Shown here piece after piece: positions 8,569 to 17,493 of a stretch of 63,907 nt of DNA. The stretch is from assembly GCF_024692365.1 (NCBI RefSeq), contig NZ_JAILMR010000066.1, positions 1 through 63,907 on the forward strand, written 5' to 3'. The DNA comes from Ruminococcus sp. (GTDB taxonomy: Bacteria > Bacillota > Clostridia > Oscillospirales > Ruminococcaceae). The notes under the pieces were generated by a model. It made no database searches. It was not told the DNA's origin and was given only the letters and a program-made list of their open reading frames with translations. Both the position numbers and the translations under genes were made by a program. The stretch's first letter is position 1. Each line of letters begins with the position of its first letter.

Positions 8569-9957
8569 ATGGAGAACAAGAAGATAGCTTCAAACAAGAT
8601 ACTCTGGATATTCGCAGTGGGACAGCTGGGGTGGTCAACTCTTGCTGGTATAATCACGAACTGGCTGGTAAAATTCTATGAGCCCGATACTCTCCCCGAG
8701 GGTCACAGCTACTATACTCCACAGGGCAGAATAGTGCTGGGACTTCTGACAGCGCTGGGTGTTATCACTGCGGCAGGACGTGTATTCGATGCAGTGACCG
8801 ACCCTTATATCGCAGGCAAATCCGACAGCTTCAAACATCGTCTGGGCAGGCGTATACCTTTTATGAGAGTTGCGGCTATCCCTTTCGGTGTTATGACAGT
8901 GCTGATATTCACCCTGCCTTTCAAGGGTGAAAGCTACGGCAACTTCGGACTTCTGTTTTTGTTCTGTATGCTGTTCTACCTTTGCATGACAGCTTACTGC
9001 ACGCCCTACAACGCACTTATCCCCGAACTTGGCAGAACTCAGGAAACGAGGATAAATCTTTCTACTTATATCTCGGTTACTTACTTCTTCGGTTCGGGCA
9101 TATCTTACCTTGTGCCGAACATCGCAGGTATATTCTCGGGTTCGATGGGATACACCAACAGTTTCAGGCTGACAGTAGGCATACTTTCGGCGATAGCTGT
9201 TGTATGTATGCTGGTGCCCGCATTCCTGATAGACGAAAACGCTTATGCTGATACCACACCTACCAACGGCACCGCTTTCGGTTCGCTGATGGCGACTTTC
9301 AGGAACGGTGATTTCCGCACATTTGTGGCTTCGGACATATTCTACTGGATAGGACTTACAATGTTCCAGACAGGACTTCCCTTCTACATCACTACCCTGC
9401 TGGGACTTAAAGATACCTGGGCATTCCCCATGTTCGCGGCAATGACTTTCTTCTCGCTGCTGTGCTATGCACCTGTAAACATATTCGCGAAGAAAATGGG
9501 CAAGAAGAAGCTGATAGCATTCGCGTTCATGTTCTTCTCCGTGACTTTCCTTGTAACTGCACTGGCAGGCATACTGCCTATCCCCGGTGTAGCTTACGGA
9601 TTTATAATCGCGGCACTGGCTGCCGTACCTATGGCAATACTCGGCATACTTCCGCAGGCTGTGGTGGCTGATATCTCGGAAGCTGACAAGATAGAAACAG
9701 GCGAAAGCCGTCAGGGTATGTTCTACGCGGCCAGAACTTTTGCTTTCAAAATGGGACAGTCACTGGCTATGCTGCTGTTCACCAGTATAAAGACCATCAA
9801 TTCGGACGTTCCCTCGGGTGAGAGCGGTTACGGTCTTGGACTGAGAATAACAGCGATACTGGCTACCGTGCTTTGTCTTATCGGCGGACTTATATTCTTC
9901 AGATACAATGAAAAGGACGTTATCGCCAAGCTTGAAAGCACCAACAAGGAGGACTGA
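8569..9957 (+). CDS. GPH-family (MelB-like) sugar:cation symporter
   Basis: A polytopic membrane protein of 462 residues with about 12 hydrophobic segments. The block DAVTDPYIAGKSD followed by GRRIPFM near residues 75-100 is the cation-site/loop signature of the glycoside-pentoside-hexuronide family. ATG at 8569 follows AGGGGG by eight bases. The downstream GH36 gene starts two bases after the stop, with its ribosome binding site inside this gene, so the two are co-translated. Import of an oligosaccharide such as a galactoside followed by intracellular cleavage is the natural reading, but the exact substrate is not visible. Confidence 0.9.
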   Translation: MENKKIASNKILWIFAVGQLGWSTLAGIITNWLVKFYEPDTLPEGHSYYTPQGRIVLGLLTALGVITAAGRVFDAVTDPYIAGKSDSFKHRLGRRIPFMRVAAIPFGVMTVLIFTLPFKGESYGNFGLLFLFCMLFYLCMTAYCTPYNALIPELGRTQETRINLSTYISVTYFFGSGISYLVPNIAGIFSGSMGYTNSFRLTVGILSAIAVVCMLVPAFLIDENAYADTTPTNGTAFGSLMATFRNGDFRTFVASDIFYWIGLTMFQTGLPFYITTLLGLKDTWAFPMFAAMTFFSLLCYAPVNIFAKKMGKKKLIAFAFMFFSVTFLVTALAGILPIPGVAYGFIIAALAAVPMAILGILPQAVVADISEADKIETGESRQGMFYAARTFAFKMGQSLAMLLFTSIKTINSDVPSGESGYGLGLRITAILATVLCLIGGLIFFRYNEKDVIAKLESTNKED

Positions 9958-9959
9958 CG

Positions 9960-11636
9960 ATGCTGAAGTTCAAACACATAAAATTCGCCTATATCGCAGG
10001 CGGTAAGGTACATTCTGTTACCACTGACAAAACGGTGGAGAATCAGCGCGTCAAACTGACGGTCACAAACGAGGACGGCATCATATCGGCTTCGGTGACA
10101 TCAAAGACTCCCATAGAACTTCTCAGATTATCAGCGGAATTTGAATACGAATTCAAAAGCGTCAGCCGCGTATACCTGAACGGTTATCAATCATGGACGG
10201 ACAGCACCGAACATCCTATAAACGGCAGGCTTCGTGGCGTTGACCATATCCCAAAGCCTATCGCTGACAAGTATGCATTCTCACAGTACGGTGATTACAC
10301 ATTCACGAGATACAGCCTGAAAAAAGGCGTTATGCACGGTTTCAGCTACGGATATATCCGCAATTACGATGTATATGACTTTATAGGTTCGCTGAACGAG
10401 GACAGCGGTTTCACAACTATCCGCACGGACTGCGCCGCAGGCAGAGTACTGGCTTTCAAGGAATGCAGTGAACTTCATATCGAAAACAGCTTTGATGGCT
10501 TGAAGCTGTACATCGGCAGGGGCAGTGAGGACGAAGTCTTCGACAAGTGGTTCGGGCTGATGGGCATTGCTAAGCGTGATCTACCGCGGATACACGGCTA
10601 TACCAGCTGGTACAGGCATTATCAGGATATCAGCGAGGAGATACTCACAAAAGACCTTGAACAGAGCGATATCGGGAAAGATGATATATTCCAGATAGAC
10701 GACGGCTGGCAGACTGCTGTCGGCGACTGGCTCAGCATAGATAATAAGAAATTCCCCAACGGGCTGAAAGCTATGACCGACAAGATGGATGAACTCGGTA
10801 AAGGCAAAGCAGGATTGTGGCTGGCGCCTTTCGTGTGTGAAGAAAAGTCTGAACTTTTCAAAGAGCACAAAGACTGGCTGTTGAAAGATAAGAACGGCAG
10901 AGTCGTAAAGGGCGGAAGCAACTGGTCGGGATTCTATGCGCTGGATATCTACAACGAGGGATTCCGCGCTTATCTTAAAGAAGTATTCGATACTATTATG
11001 AATAAGTGGGGTTTCAACAGACTGCTGAAACTGGATTTTCTGTACGCCGCCTGCATAGTCCCACGCAGGGACAAGAACCGCGGCATGGTCATGGCAGACG
11101 CTATGGAGCTTCTGCGTGAACTTGTGGGCGATACGGCTATACTTGGCTGTGGTGTTCCACTTGCTTCGGCTTTCGGCAGAGTTGAATACTGTCGTGTGGG
11201 CTGTGATGTCAGCCTTGACTGGGACGACAAGCCCTATATGAAGCTTATGCACCGCGAAAGACCCAGCACAAGGAACTGCATACTGAACTCGGTTTTCAGA
11301 AGACAGCTGGACGGCAGAGCATTCGGCTGTGACCCCGATGTATATCTTCTGCGCGATACAGAAACCACTATGACCGCGGCACAGCGGAAATGTCTGGCGG
11401 AGATAAACGCTCTTACAGGTACAGTGTGGTTCACTTCCGATAACGCCGAAGACTACGGCGACGAGCAGAAAAAGATGTACGAGGACGCTGTTGCGCTTTC
11501 GGGATGCAAGGTGCTTTCCGCTGAACTGAACGGAAAAGATCTTGTATTGCAGATACTCCGCGACGGCAAAAAGGAGCTTCGCAGCTATGATCTGAGGGAT
11601 ATCCCCGATCTGCCTGTGAAAAAGCTTCTGCCGTAA
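9960..11636 (+). CDS. GH36-type alpha-galactosidase
   Basis: A cytoplasmic glycoside hydrolase (558 residues, no signal peptide). It has a beta-rich N-terminal domain (about 1-190) and a TIM barrel containing QIDDGWQ, the nucleophile region LLKLDFLYA (D359) and acid/base region RVGCDVSLDWDD (D416). This is the clan GH-D layout. It is shorter than the 700-residue bacterial GH36 enzymes, matching compact members of the family. It should release galactose from alpha-galactosides brought in by the adjacent symporter. AAGGAGG upstream lies in the end of the transporter gene. Linkage specificity cannot be decided from sequence alone. Confidence 0.85.
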   Translation: MLKFKHIKFAYIAGGKVHSVTTDKTVENQRVKLTVTNEDGIISASVTSKTPIELLRLSAEFEYEFKSVSRVYLNGYQSWTDSTEHPINGRLRGVDHIPKPIADKYAFSQYGDYTFTRYSLKKGVMHGFSYGYIRNYDVYDFIGSLNEDSGFTTIRTDCAAGRVLAFKECSELHIENSFDGLKLYIGRGSEDEVFDKWFGLMGIAKRDLPRIHGYTSWYRHYQDISEEILTKDLEQSDIGKDDIFQIDDGWQTAVGDWLSIDNKKFPNGLKAMTDKMDELGKGKAGLWLAPFVCEEKSELFKEHKDWLLKDKNGRVVKGGSNWSGFYALDIYNEGFRAYLKEVFDTIMNKWGFNRLLKLDFLYAACIVPRRDKNRGMVMADAMELLRELVGDTAILGCGVPLASAFGRVEYCRVGCDVSLDWDDKPYMKLMHRERPSTRNCILNSVFRRQLDGRAFGCDPDVYLLRDTETTMTAAQRKCLAEINALTGTVWFTSDNAEDYGDEQKKMYEDAVALSGCKVLSAELNGKDLVLQILRDGKKELRSYDLRDIPDLPVKKLLP

Positions 11637-11680
11637 AATTTTAATTTCGCAATTCTTCACCTCCTAAATTTACTCGGTAA

Positions 11681-11723
11681 CCGCCCGCAGGTGTTATCTC
11701 CAGTGGATACATCTTGCGGGCGG
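11681..11723. terminator. Long stem-loop after the GH36 gene
   Basis: CCGCCCGCA (11681-11689) pairs with TGCGGGCGG (11715-11723) around an internal arm containing AGTGGATAC. No T run follows, so it may be an mRNA 3' stabiliser or processing site rather than a terminator. A stronger terminator follows at 11781. Confidence 0.5.
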
Positions 11724-11780
11724 GGACGTTTGTAGTGAATAATGAATGGTGAAAAATGAAGAATGAATAATTTTATGATG

Positions 11781-11806
11781 CTGTCTGCTTTGCGGGCAGT
11801 TTTTTT
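11781..11806 (+). terminator. Terminator of the GH36 operon
   Basis: Stem CTGTCTGC/GCGGGCAG (8 bp, two G-U pairs, TTT loop) followed by seven T residues. The bases before it (11731-11775) are a purine-rich run of imperfect GAATAATGAA-type repeats. Confidence 0.8.
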
Positions 11807-11892
11807 ACATATTGTGGAAATCTCGAGTTTACTCTGGTAAATGTGCATAAAAGGGGGTGGATATTTTTGTTTGGCAAAAAACTCCGCCGCGG

Positions 11893-11926
11893 TTGACAGA
11901 GGCAGGAAAATGTTATATAATATAAC
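11893..11926 (+). promoter_or_regulatory. Consensus promoter with palindromic -10 upstream of the symporter gene
   Basis: TTGACA (11893-11898), 17 bases, TATAAT (11916-11921). The -10 is the centre of the perfect palindrome GTTATATAATATAAC (11912-11926), a possible operator. About 90 bases of leader follow before the start codon. Confidence 0.85.
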
Positions 11927-12013
11927 AGTCGGTTTATTGGATAAAAGCATAAAAGCGTTAAAACGCTAATGCAATTACCCTGAACCGTCAAATATTTTAA
12001 GGAAGTGTTCATA

Positions 12014-13555
12014 TTGGTATTAAGATGGATCATTCTTGTGGTGTACCTTATGCTGATGATAGGTATCGGCGCGTACTACCGCAAAAAGGCAGCGAATGTT
12101 AATGACTTCGTCCTTGGCGGCAGAGGTCTGGGACCCTGGTTCACAGCTTTCGCTTACGGTACTTCGTATTTCTCGGCGGTTATATTCGTGGGATACGCAG
12201 GAAAATTCGGCTGGGCTTACGGCGTGGCTTCAACTTGGGTCGGCATAGGCAACGCGATCATAGGTTCACTGATGGCTTGGCTGATACTCGGCAAGCGCAC
12301 ACGTACTATGACAAAGCATCTGGACGCTAAAACGATGCCCGAGTTCTTTGAACTGAGATACAACTCAAAAACACTGAAAACGGTGTCGGCGCTGATAATC
12401 TTCATATTCCTTATCCCCTACACCGCATCTGTTTACAACGGTCTTTCAAGACTGTTCGTAAAGAGTTTTGACATACCTTACGAGTTTTGCATCGCGGCTA
12501 TGGCAATATTCACAGCGATATACGTTATCATGGGCGGATACAAAGCTACTGCCCTCAACGATTTCATTCAGGGCATAATCATGCTGATAGGCATTGCGGC
12601 TGTTGTTGTGGCTGTGCTTAAAGTAAACGGTGGTTTCTCGGGTTCGATGAAGGCTATGGGCGCTATTCCCGATGCAAACGGCAACACAGGCGTATTCAAC
12701 TCGCTGATCGGTCCCGACCCAATAAACCTGATTGGCGTTGTTATACTGACATCTCTGGGTACATGGGGACTTCCTCAGATGGTACAGAAGTTCTACGCGA
12801 TCAAGGATGACAAGGCTGTTGTTACAGGTACTGTTGTTTCCACCGTATTCGCGGTAGTTGTTGCAGGCGGCTGTTATTTCCTCGGTGGTTTCGGCAGACT
12901 GTTCATGGAGAACGTTGACGGCGCACCCAAAGAGGGTTTTGATGCTATCGTTCCCTCGATGATGGAGTCTCTGCCCAGCGCACTTTTCGCACTGATAATC
13001 GTGCTGGTACTTTCAGCTTCAATGTCTACACTGTCTTCACTGGTACTTACTTCCAGCTCGACACTGACCATCGACCTTATCAAGCCCCTGAAAAAGAACA
13101 TGAGCGAAAAGGAAGAAGTACGCATCATGCGTATCTTCATCGCAGTATTCCTGATGATATCCGTTGCTATCGCAGTATACTCTCTGCGCGGCGCAAAGCA
13201 GGATGCTATGATCATCTCTTCTCTGATGGGCATAAGCTGGGGCGCACTGGCAGGCGCATTCCTTGCACCTTTCATGTACGGTCTGTTCTGGAAAGGCGTT
13301 ACCAAGGCGGCTGTTATGGCAAGCTTCATCTGCGGCGTGGGCATAACTGTTGTACACATGATGATCTACACCTTTGGTGTTATCCCCGATGCACCCAAGA
13401 CACTTGGTGGTCTTGCACTGGCTTCACCTGTTAACGCAGGTGCATTTGCGATGCTGTTCGGTCTGATAGTTGTTCCTGTTGTGAGCCTTATCACAAAGTC
13501 AAACGACGAGGACAAGAAGGCTACTGAAAAAGCATTTGAGTGCTACACAAAATAA
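12014..13555 (+). CDS. Sodium:solute symporter (SSS family)
   Basis: A polytopic transporter of about 513 residues with roughly 13 hydrophobic segments. The N-terminal LVVYLMLMIGIGAYYRKKA and the following FVLGGRGLGPWFTAFAYGTSYFSAV block are characteristic of the SSS/NSS-like LeuT-fold SSS family. TTG at 12014 is preferred because GGAA lies nine bases upstream; an alternative GTG at 12005 would overlap that site. It has its own promoter and terminator. The solute is unknown: family members move sugars, proline, pantothenate or others. Proximity to the alpha-galactosidase operon suggests a carbohydrate, which is inference. Confidence 0.88.
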   Translation: MVLRWIILVVYLMLMIGIGAYYRKKAANVNDFVLGGRGLGPWFTAFAYGTSYFSAVIFVGYAGKFGWAYGVASTWVGIGNAIIGSLMAWLILGKRTRTMTKHLDAKTMPEFFELRYNSKTLKTVSALIIFIFLIPYTASVYNGLSRLFVKSFDIPYEFCIAAMAIFTAIYVIMGGYKATALNDFIQGIIMLIGIAAVVVAVLKVNGGFSGSMKAMGAIPDANGNTGVFNSLIGPDPINLIGVVILTSLGTWGLPQMVQKFYAIKDDKAVVTGTVVSTVFAVVVAGGCYFLGGFGRLFMENVDGAPKEGFDAIVPSMMESLPSALFALIIVLVLSASMSTLSSLVLTSSSTLTIDLIKPLKKNMSEKEEVRIMRIFIAVFLMISVAIAVYSLRGAKQDAMIISSLMGISWGALAGAFLAPFMYGLFWKGVTKAAVMASFICGVGITVVHMMIYTFGVIPDAPKTLGGLALASPVNAGAFAMLFGLIVVPVVSLITKSNDEDKKATEKAFECYTK

Positions 13556-13562
13556 AACGATT

Positions 13563-13600
13563 AAAAGCCACGGCAGTTTTATGGCTGCTGTGGCTTTTTG
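13563..13600 (+). terminator. Terminator of the symporter gene
   Basis: A 14-bp stem (AAAAGCCACGGCAG with its partner, one G-T pair) and a T run, directly after the stop codon. Confidence 0.9.
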
Positions 13601-13632
13601 TATTGTCAGACGTTCACAAGAATCACCAATAG

Positions 13633-13667
13633 AAAAGGCTGCGCAGAATCACTCTGCGCAGCCTTTT
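13633..13667 (-). terminator. Terminator of the ABC/lipoprotein operon
   Basis: A perfect 15-bp stem AAAAGGCTGCGCAGA with its complement, loop ATCAC. It is symmetrical with A and T flanks, so it can act on both strands. It probably ends the minus-strand operon. Confidence 0.85.
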
Positions 13668-13734
13668 AAGGTAAAGAAGAAAATCCGGACTTCTTGTTTA
13701 TTGCCCTATGGGCTTTCATTGATGATCTGGATCA

Positions 13735-15342
13735 TTAGTAATAATAATCGTAATCACGATAATAGCCATCATCTACTTCGGGAAGTATCTCCTGAGCGTC
13801 TTTCAGGAAGTCCTCATACTTTTCATTTGGGATATCAAAAGTAACCTGGAAATTATTCGACTTGTTGTACGAGGAATTATATCTCAGCTCATTCTCATCT
13901 GTCACGGAGATATGCACACTTACATAATCTTCTCTTTCGGGATCGTCATAGTAGCTGTATCTGTCTAGCCTGAACATCATATCCATAAAATCAGAAGCAC
14001 TTCTGTTTTCAAGGGTATAGTATTTGTCCACAAGTGCGTTTATCTTATGAAGTCTTTCTTCAGCTTCAGCACGGCTAATATAGTTTCTTGGATCATCTTC
14101 GTAGTATGGGTCGCTCCATTCTCCGTCCATATCAAGGTTTTCCTTTATATGGGCGCTTTGACGGAAAGTGCGTCCATTAGTTTCATACTCATCGCCATAT
14201 GAATATTGAGTTACACTTATCTCTGCCCTTGAAGTATCGTACTTTATCTTATCATTACGGAGCTTATAGTGACCGAAGCCGCCTGTGAAGTAGCCTGCTG
14301 CCATTATCACAAGGAATATAGCGAAGCTTGCTCCGAATTTAAATACCCATATCATAAAGTTCTTCGGGGTGATCTTTGCCCTTGCCGCTACTATCCTTAT
14401 AACGAGATAGATTATAAGTGCAACTGTCAGACCTATGCCCCATGATCTGATGTAGGAGAACATAGTGAACAGGGTGAAAAGTCCAACGAACATGAAAAGT
14501 TCCATGAAGAGATCGTAGACCATGGGTCTGCCCACCTGTCTGCCGTCACGCTTGCGGTAGATGAAAAATGATGCGAATATCAGCAGACAACTGAGGACTA
14601 TATTTATCAGCAGATATATCCAACTCTCGCTTGCGGAGAACATACTTTCATCAGGAAAGCACAGTGCTACCATCGCGCCAAATGTTGTAAATATTCTGTC
14701 GCTTACATCTCCGCCAAGTGTTACACCTGAAAAATGCTCTATCACAAAGTGGTACAGTAGCATAGGTGTCACCGATACGCAGCACCCTGATATCATTGAA
14801 GTGTAAACACCCTCTGCCTTTGCACCGCAGCAGCACATACAGAATATGCATACCGAATCAACAAACAGAGCTTCTGCAAGTATTATGCTGTGTATCTTGA
14901 ACAGGTACAGGAATGTATCTCCCAATTCTGCACTGCCTCTCACGCAACCAATTATCGTCACGAACACACTTGCACAAACGATGGGTATCAGATGCAGCTT
15001 AGCAACTGCCAGAAGTTTTGAATAATATCTGTCCTTTGCGCTCATGGGAAGTGAAAGCTGAACGTCCGCAGTCTGCTTGTTGGTGAGGTCGCTGAAAACT
15101 CCGTAAACTGCGAATGCACCGAATCCTGCTGCAACGAACATCAGGAAAAGTCCGAAGAAACCAGTAAATCTGGGAGCAAATACGATAGCGCCGTTTTCCT
15201 TGTATGATTTCATCCCGAAATCGGAAACCTCAAACAAAGCTGCCGCCACGGTGATTATCAGTATCATCAGCCTTATCTTGCGCCTGTTGCGGTACTCGGC
15301 GGTAGATGCCTTATTTATCTTCTCTAAGTATTTCTGCGCCAT
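13735..15342 (-). CDS. ABC transporter permease
   Basis: A 535-residue membrane protein with one N-terminal membrane segment, a cluster of further segments up to about residue 355, and a long soluble C-terminal domain rich in Tyr, Asp and Glu (about 360-535) ending DDGYYRDYDYYY. ATG at 15342 follows GGAGG. It overlaps the end of the ABC ATPase gene by 32 bases. Together with the upstream GntR gene it forms a YtrA-like regulator/ATPase/permease set, a layout often linked to export or defence against cell-envelope antibiotics. Substrate is unknown; the large extracytoplasmic tail is unusual for a simple permease. Confidence 0.8.
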   Translation of the reverse strand: MAQKYLEKINKASTAEYRNRRKIRLMILIITVAAALFEVSDFGMKSYKENGAIVFAPRFTGFFGLFLMFVAAGFGAFAVYGVFSDLTNKQTADVQLSLPMSAKDRYYSKLLAVAKLHLIPIVCASVFVTIIGCVRGSAELGDTFLYLFKIHSIILAEALFVDSVCIFCMCCCGAKAEGVYTSMISGCCVSVTPMLLYHFVIEHFSGVTLGGDVSDRIFTTFGAMVALCFPDESMFSASESWIYLLINIVLSCLLIFASFFIYRKRDGRQVGRPMVYDLFMELFMFVGLFTLFTMFSYIRSWGIGLTVALIIYLVIRIVAARAKITPKNFMIWVFKFGASFAIFLVIMAAGYFTGGFGHYKLRNDKIKYDTSRAEISVTQYSYGDEYETNGRTFRQSAHIKENLDMDGEWSDPYYEDDPRNYISRAEAEERLHKINALVDKYYTLENRSASDFMDMMFRLDRYSYYDDPEREDYVSVHISVTDENELRYNSSYNKSNNFQVTFDIPNEKYEDFLKDAQEILPEVDDGYYRDYDYYY

Positions 15343-16246
15343 AACCGCGCACCTCCAGTTCGTAAATGAATATCTCCTCAAGGGTAAGGGGCACTGCTTC
15401 AAGCAGCACAGGGGAAAGTCCCCTCAGTCTGGGCAGTGAATTTTCTGCGCTGCCCCTGACTATCATCTGTGCAACGCTTCCAAGACGTGAGAACTGCATT
15501 ACTTCAAGTCCTGACTGTTCAGCCATTTCCTTGGTCATCGGGATATCTTTAAGGGCAAGCTGTATCTTGCAGAAGCCGCTCTTGATCTCGTCTATCTCAT
15601 CGGCAAATATCAGATGACCCTGATGTATCAGCATCGCTCTGTCGCAAAGCTCGTTTATCTCAGCTACGTTATGGGAAGATACTATCATGGTAGCCCCCCT
15701 GTCCATAAGCTCATCGACTATCATCGTCTTGATTATCTTTCTCATTGCAGGGTCAAGACCGTCAAAAGCTTCGTCCAGCATGATATACTTGGTCTTACAG
15801 CTGAGTGCCGCTATAACTACCGCCTGTCTTTTCATACCCTTTGAGAACTGAGACATTCTCTTGTTCATGGGAAGATCAAGCTTGCTTGTCAGCCTTTCAA
15901 ACACTTCCTCGGAAAATTCGGGATAGTAGCTTGCGTAGTAGTTTTTAAGGTCTTTGAGAGTGTAGTTTGCATACTGTATCGTTTCATCGTTGACGAAGAA
16001 TATCTTGCCCTTGGCTTCGGGTGAATCATATACATCTATGCCGTCTATCTGTATGCTGCCGCTGCTGCATGGATATACGCCGCACATCAGTCTCATCAGC
16101 GTTGATTTGCCCGCGCCGTTTGAACCTAGGAAGCCGTATATGCACCCCTCGGGTATCTCGATGGAGATATGATCGAGAGCGACGAAGTTTTCTTTTTCAT
16201 CCTTGCTCTTTTCAAACACCATCGTGACGTCTTTTATATCTATCAT
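15311..16246 (-). CDS. ABC transporter ATP-binding protein
   Basis: A 311-residue nucleotide-binding subunit. Walker A GSNGAGKST (about residues 39-47), signature SQFSKGMKRQ, Walker B YIMLDEAFDGLD and the switch His in IVSSHNV are all intact. A C-terminal extension of about 90 residues is typical of the CcmA/YtrB-like drug-export class. Its start overlaps the GntR stop by four bases and its end overlaps the permease start by 32, so all three are translationally coupled. Confidence 0.93.
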   Translation of the reverse strand: MIDIKDVTMVFEKSKDEKENFVALDHISIEIPEGCIYGFLGSNGAGKSTLMRLMCGVYPCSSGSIQIDGIDVYDSPEAKGKIFFVNDETIQYANYTLKDLKNYYASYYPEFSEEVFERLTSKLDLPMNKRMSQFSKGMKRQAVVIAALSCKTKYIMLDEAFDGLDPAMRKIIKTMIVDELMDRGATMIVSSHNVAEINELCDRAMLIHQGHLIFADEIDEIKSGFCKIQLALKDIPMTKEMAEQSGLEVMQFSRLGSVAQMIVRGSAENSLPRLRGLSPVLLEAVPLTLEEIFIYELEVRGYGAEILREDK

Positions 16247-16605
16247 TTGTTATCCTCCTTCTGCAAAGCGTCCAGTCTGTCTTTCAGCTCTGTGACGGTC
16301 ACTCCCGCCCTTATCGCCGCAGATGCTGCCGCATCAAAATCTTCAAACAGCTTTCTCTCTATATGTCCTTTCTGCTTGGCGACAAAGCATCCCTTTCCCG
16401 CCACGGAATATATTATGCCGTCATGTTCAAGCCTGCTGTAAGCCTTTGCCACGGTATTGGGATTAAGTCCAAGTTCCTTCGCCAGGCTCCTTGCCCCGGG
16501 CAGCTTGTCATTCTCCTGCAATACGCCGCTGCCTATAAGCTCTGCAAAGCCATTGCATATCTGCTCGTATATGGGCACTCTGCCTGTAAGGTCTATATTT
16601 ATCAA
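16243..16605 (-). CDS. GntR-family regulator, YtrA type
   Basis: A 120-residue regulator consisting of the GntR winged helix (PIYEQICNGFAELIGSG, LPGARSLAKELGLNPNTVAKAYSRLE) and only a short C-terminal helix, which defines the YtrA subfamily. Start is TTG at 16605, seven to eight bases after GAGGAGG. Family members usually repress their own operon and lose repression on cell-wall stress. Here the operon promoter at 19131-19159 has an inverted repeat with GTGTA/TACAC half-sites, which I infer to be its operator. Confidence 0.9.
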   Translation of the reverse strand: MINIDLTGRVPIYEQICNGFAELIGSGVLQENDKLPGARSLAKELGLNPNTVAKAYSRLEHDGIIYSVAGKGCFVAKQKGHIERKLFEDFDAAASAAIRAGVTVTELKDRLDALQKEDNK

Positions 16606-16679
16606 GAGCTTTCCTCCTCTCGAAAATTTATTTGTTGTCTCTCGTTACTCATCTTTTATCTGTTTCTCTGATGATAGTT

Positions 16680-17480
16680 TTATTTGTTTTCTCCCTCTGA
16701 CTTACTGTACTCCACAACTCTCCAAACGCCGTTATCCTTGGCAAGCTGCCATTTTGTATTCTTTAACACAGCCAGTTCTTCATAAGAATAAAGATCAGCG
16801 TACATTACCATACATTCATCATAAGCTGTACCGTTACGCTTGTTCAGCTTATCAAGTTCTTCCTTTGATGCACTTTCATCGCCTGCATATTTTGCATACA
16901 GAAGTTCGCCGATCAAGTCAGCCCATTCATCGGAATTCGTCATGACCTCCAGTGCTTTTTTTCTTTCTGCCGATGAATAGATATCTGACTTTCCATCTGC
17001 TATGGCATCATCGGTATCAGGTTTAATAATATCCGACATATCACCAAGACAGATCCAATCGCCGTTTTCGTCCTTTTTAACTACCCACTCATGCCGGCCA
17101 TCAAAAAAGTAGTTGCGAAATCCATTAATATCAAACATATTCTGGCTTATGGCATCTACTATAGTGGATGGTGTCTTGGCAATATAATTCGTCACCTTGA
17201 ATGCAAGGTAATCTCCGCTGATGTCCTTTGAATCCTTGCCTTGTTTGTAATAATAAATATTTACATATCTTGCAGTGTCTTCGTAAGACATATCGCCTAG
17301 GAACTGACAGTACGATTTTGTACTATCCCCTGTGTCGATATCTTCAAGACAAACTGCCGCTTTTTGCAGCTCTTCATCACTGTATTCCGTTGACGAGCCT
17401 TCCAACGTAAAAGATTTTCCACAGCCTGTCATTGTCATAGCTGTCACGGCTGCCGCCGCTATCGCTGCTATTTTTTTCAT
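16680..17480 (-). CDS. Secreted lipoprotein, paralogue 1
   Basis: A lipoprotein of about 266 residues with signal peptide MKKIAAIAAAAV and lipobox MTGC near residue 21. The mature part is acidic and aromatic with no domain I recognise. ATG at 17480 follows AAGGAG. It is a tandem duplicate of the next gene upstream: the same order of blocks (YSDEEL, CQFLGDMSYEDTARYVNI, LLYAKYAGDESASKEELDKL, TKWQLAKDNG). A 108-bp stretch (16804-16911) is almost identical to 17603-17710 although flanking codons have diverged. It lies upstream of the GntR/ABC genes in the same direction without an intervening terminator. Confidence 0.85.
   Translation of the reverse strand: MKKIAAIAAAAVTAMTMTGCGKSFTLEGSSTEYSDEELQKAAVCLEDIDTGDSTKSYCQFLGDMSYEDTARYVNIYYYKQGKDSKDISGDYLAFKVTNYIAKTPSTIVDAISQNMFDINGFRNYFFDGRHEWVVKKDENGDWICLGDMSDIIKPDTDDAIADGKSDIYSSAERKKALEVMTNSDEWADLIGELLYAKYAGDESASKEELDKLNKRNGTAYDECMVMYADLYSYEELAVLKNTKWQLAKDNGVWRVVEYSKSEGENK
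16804..16911. repeat. 108-bp block nearly identical to 17603-17710
   Basis: Comparison of the two tandem lipoprotein genes shows 106 of 108 matching bases here, with clear divergence on both sides. It encodes the shared LLYAKYAGDESASKEELDKL region. Sharp borders suggest recent gene conversion rather than uniform conservation. Confidence 0.85.
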
Positions 17481-17493
17481 ATTGTTTTTCTCC

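Noticed and set aside
10581-11660. Minus-strand open frame of 359 codons opposite the GH36 gene
   Set aside because: Antisense of a gene with intact catalytic motifs. No start signal and no recognisable domain.
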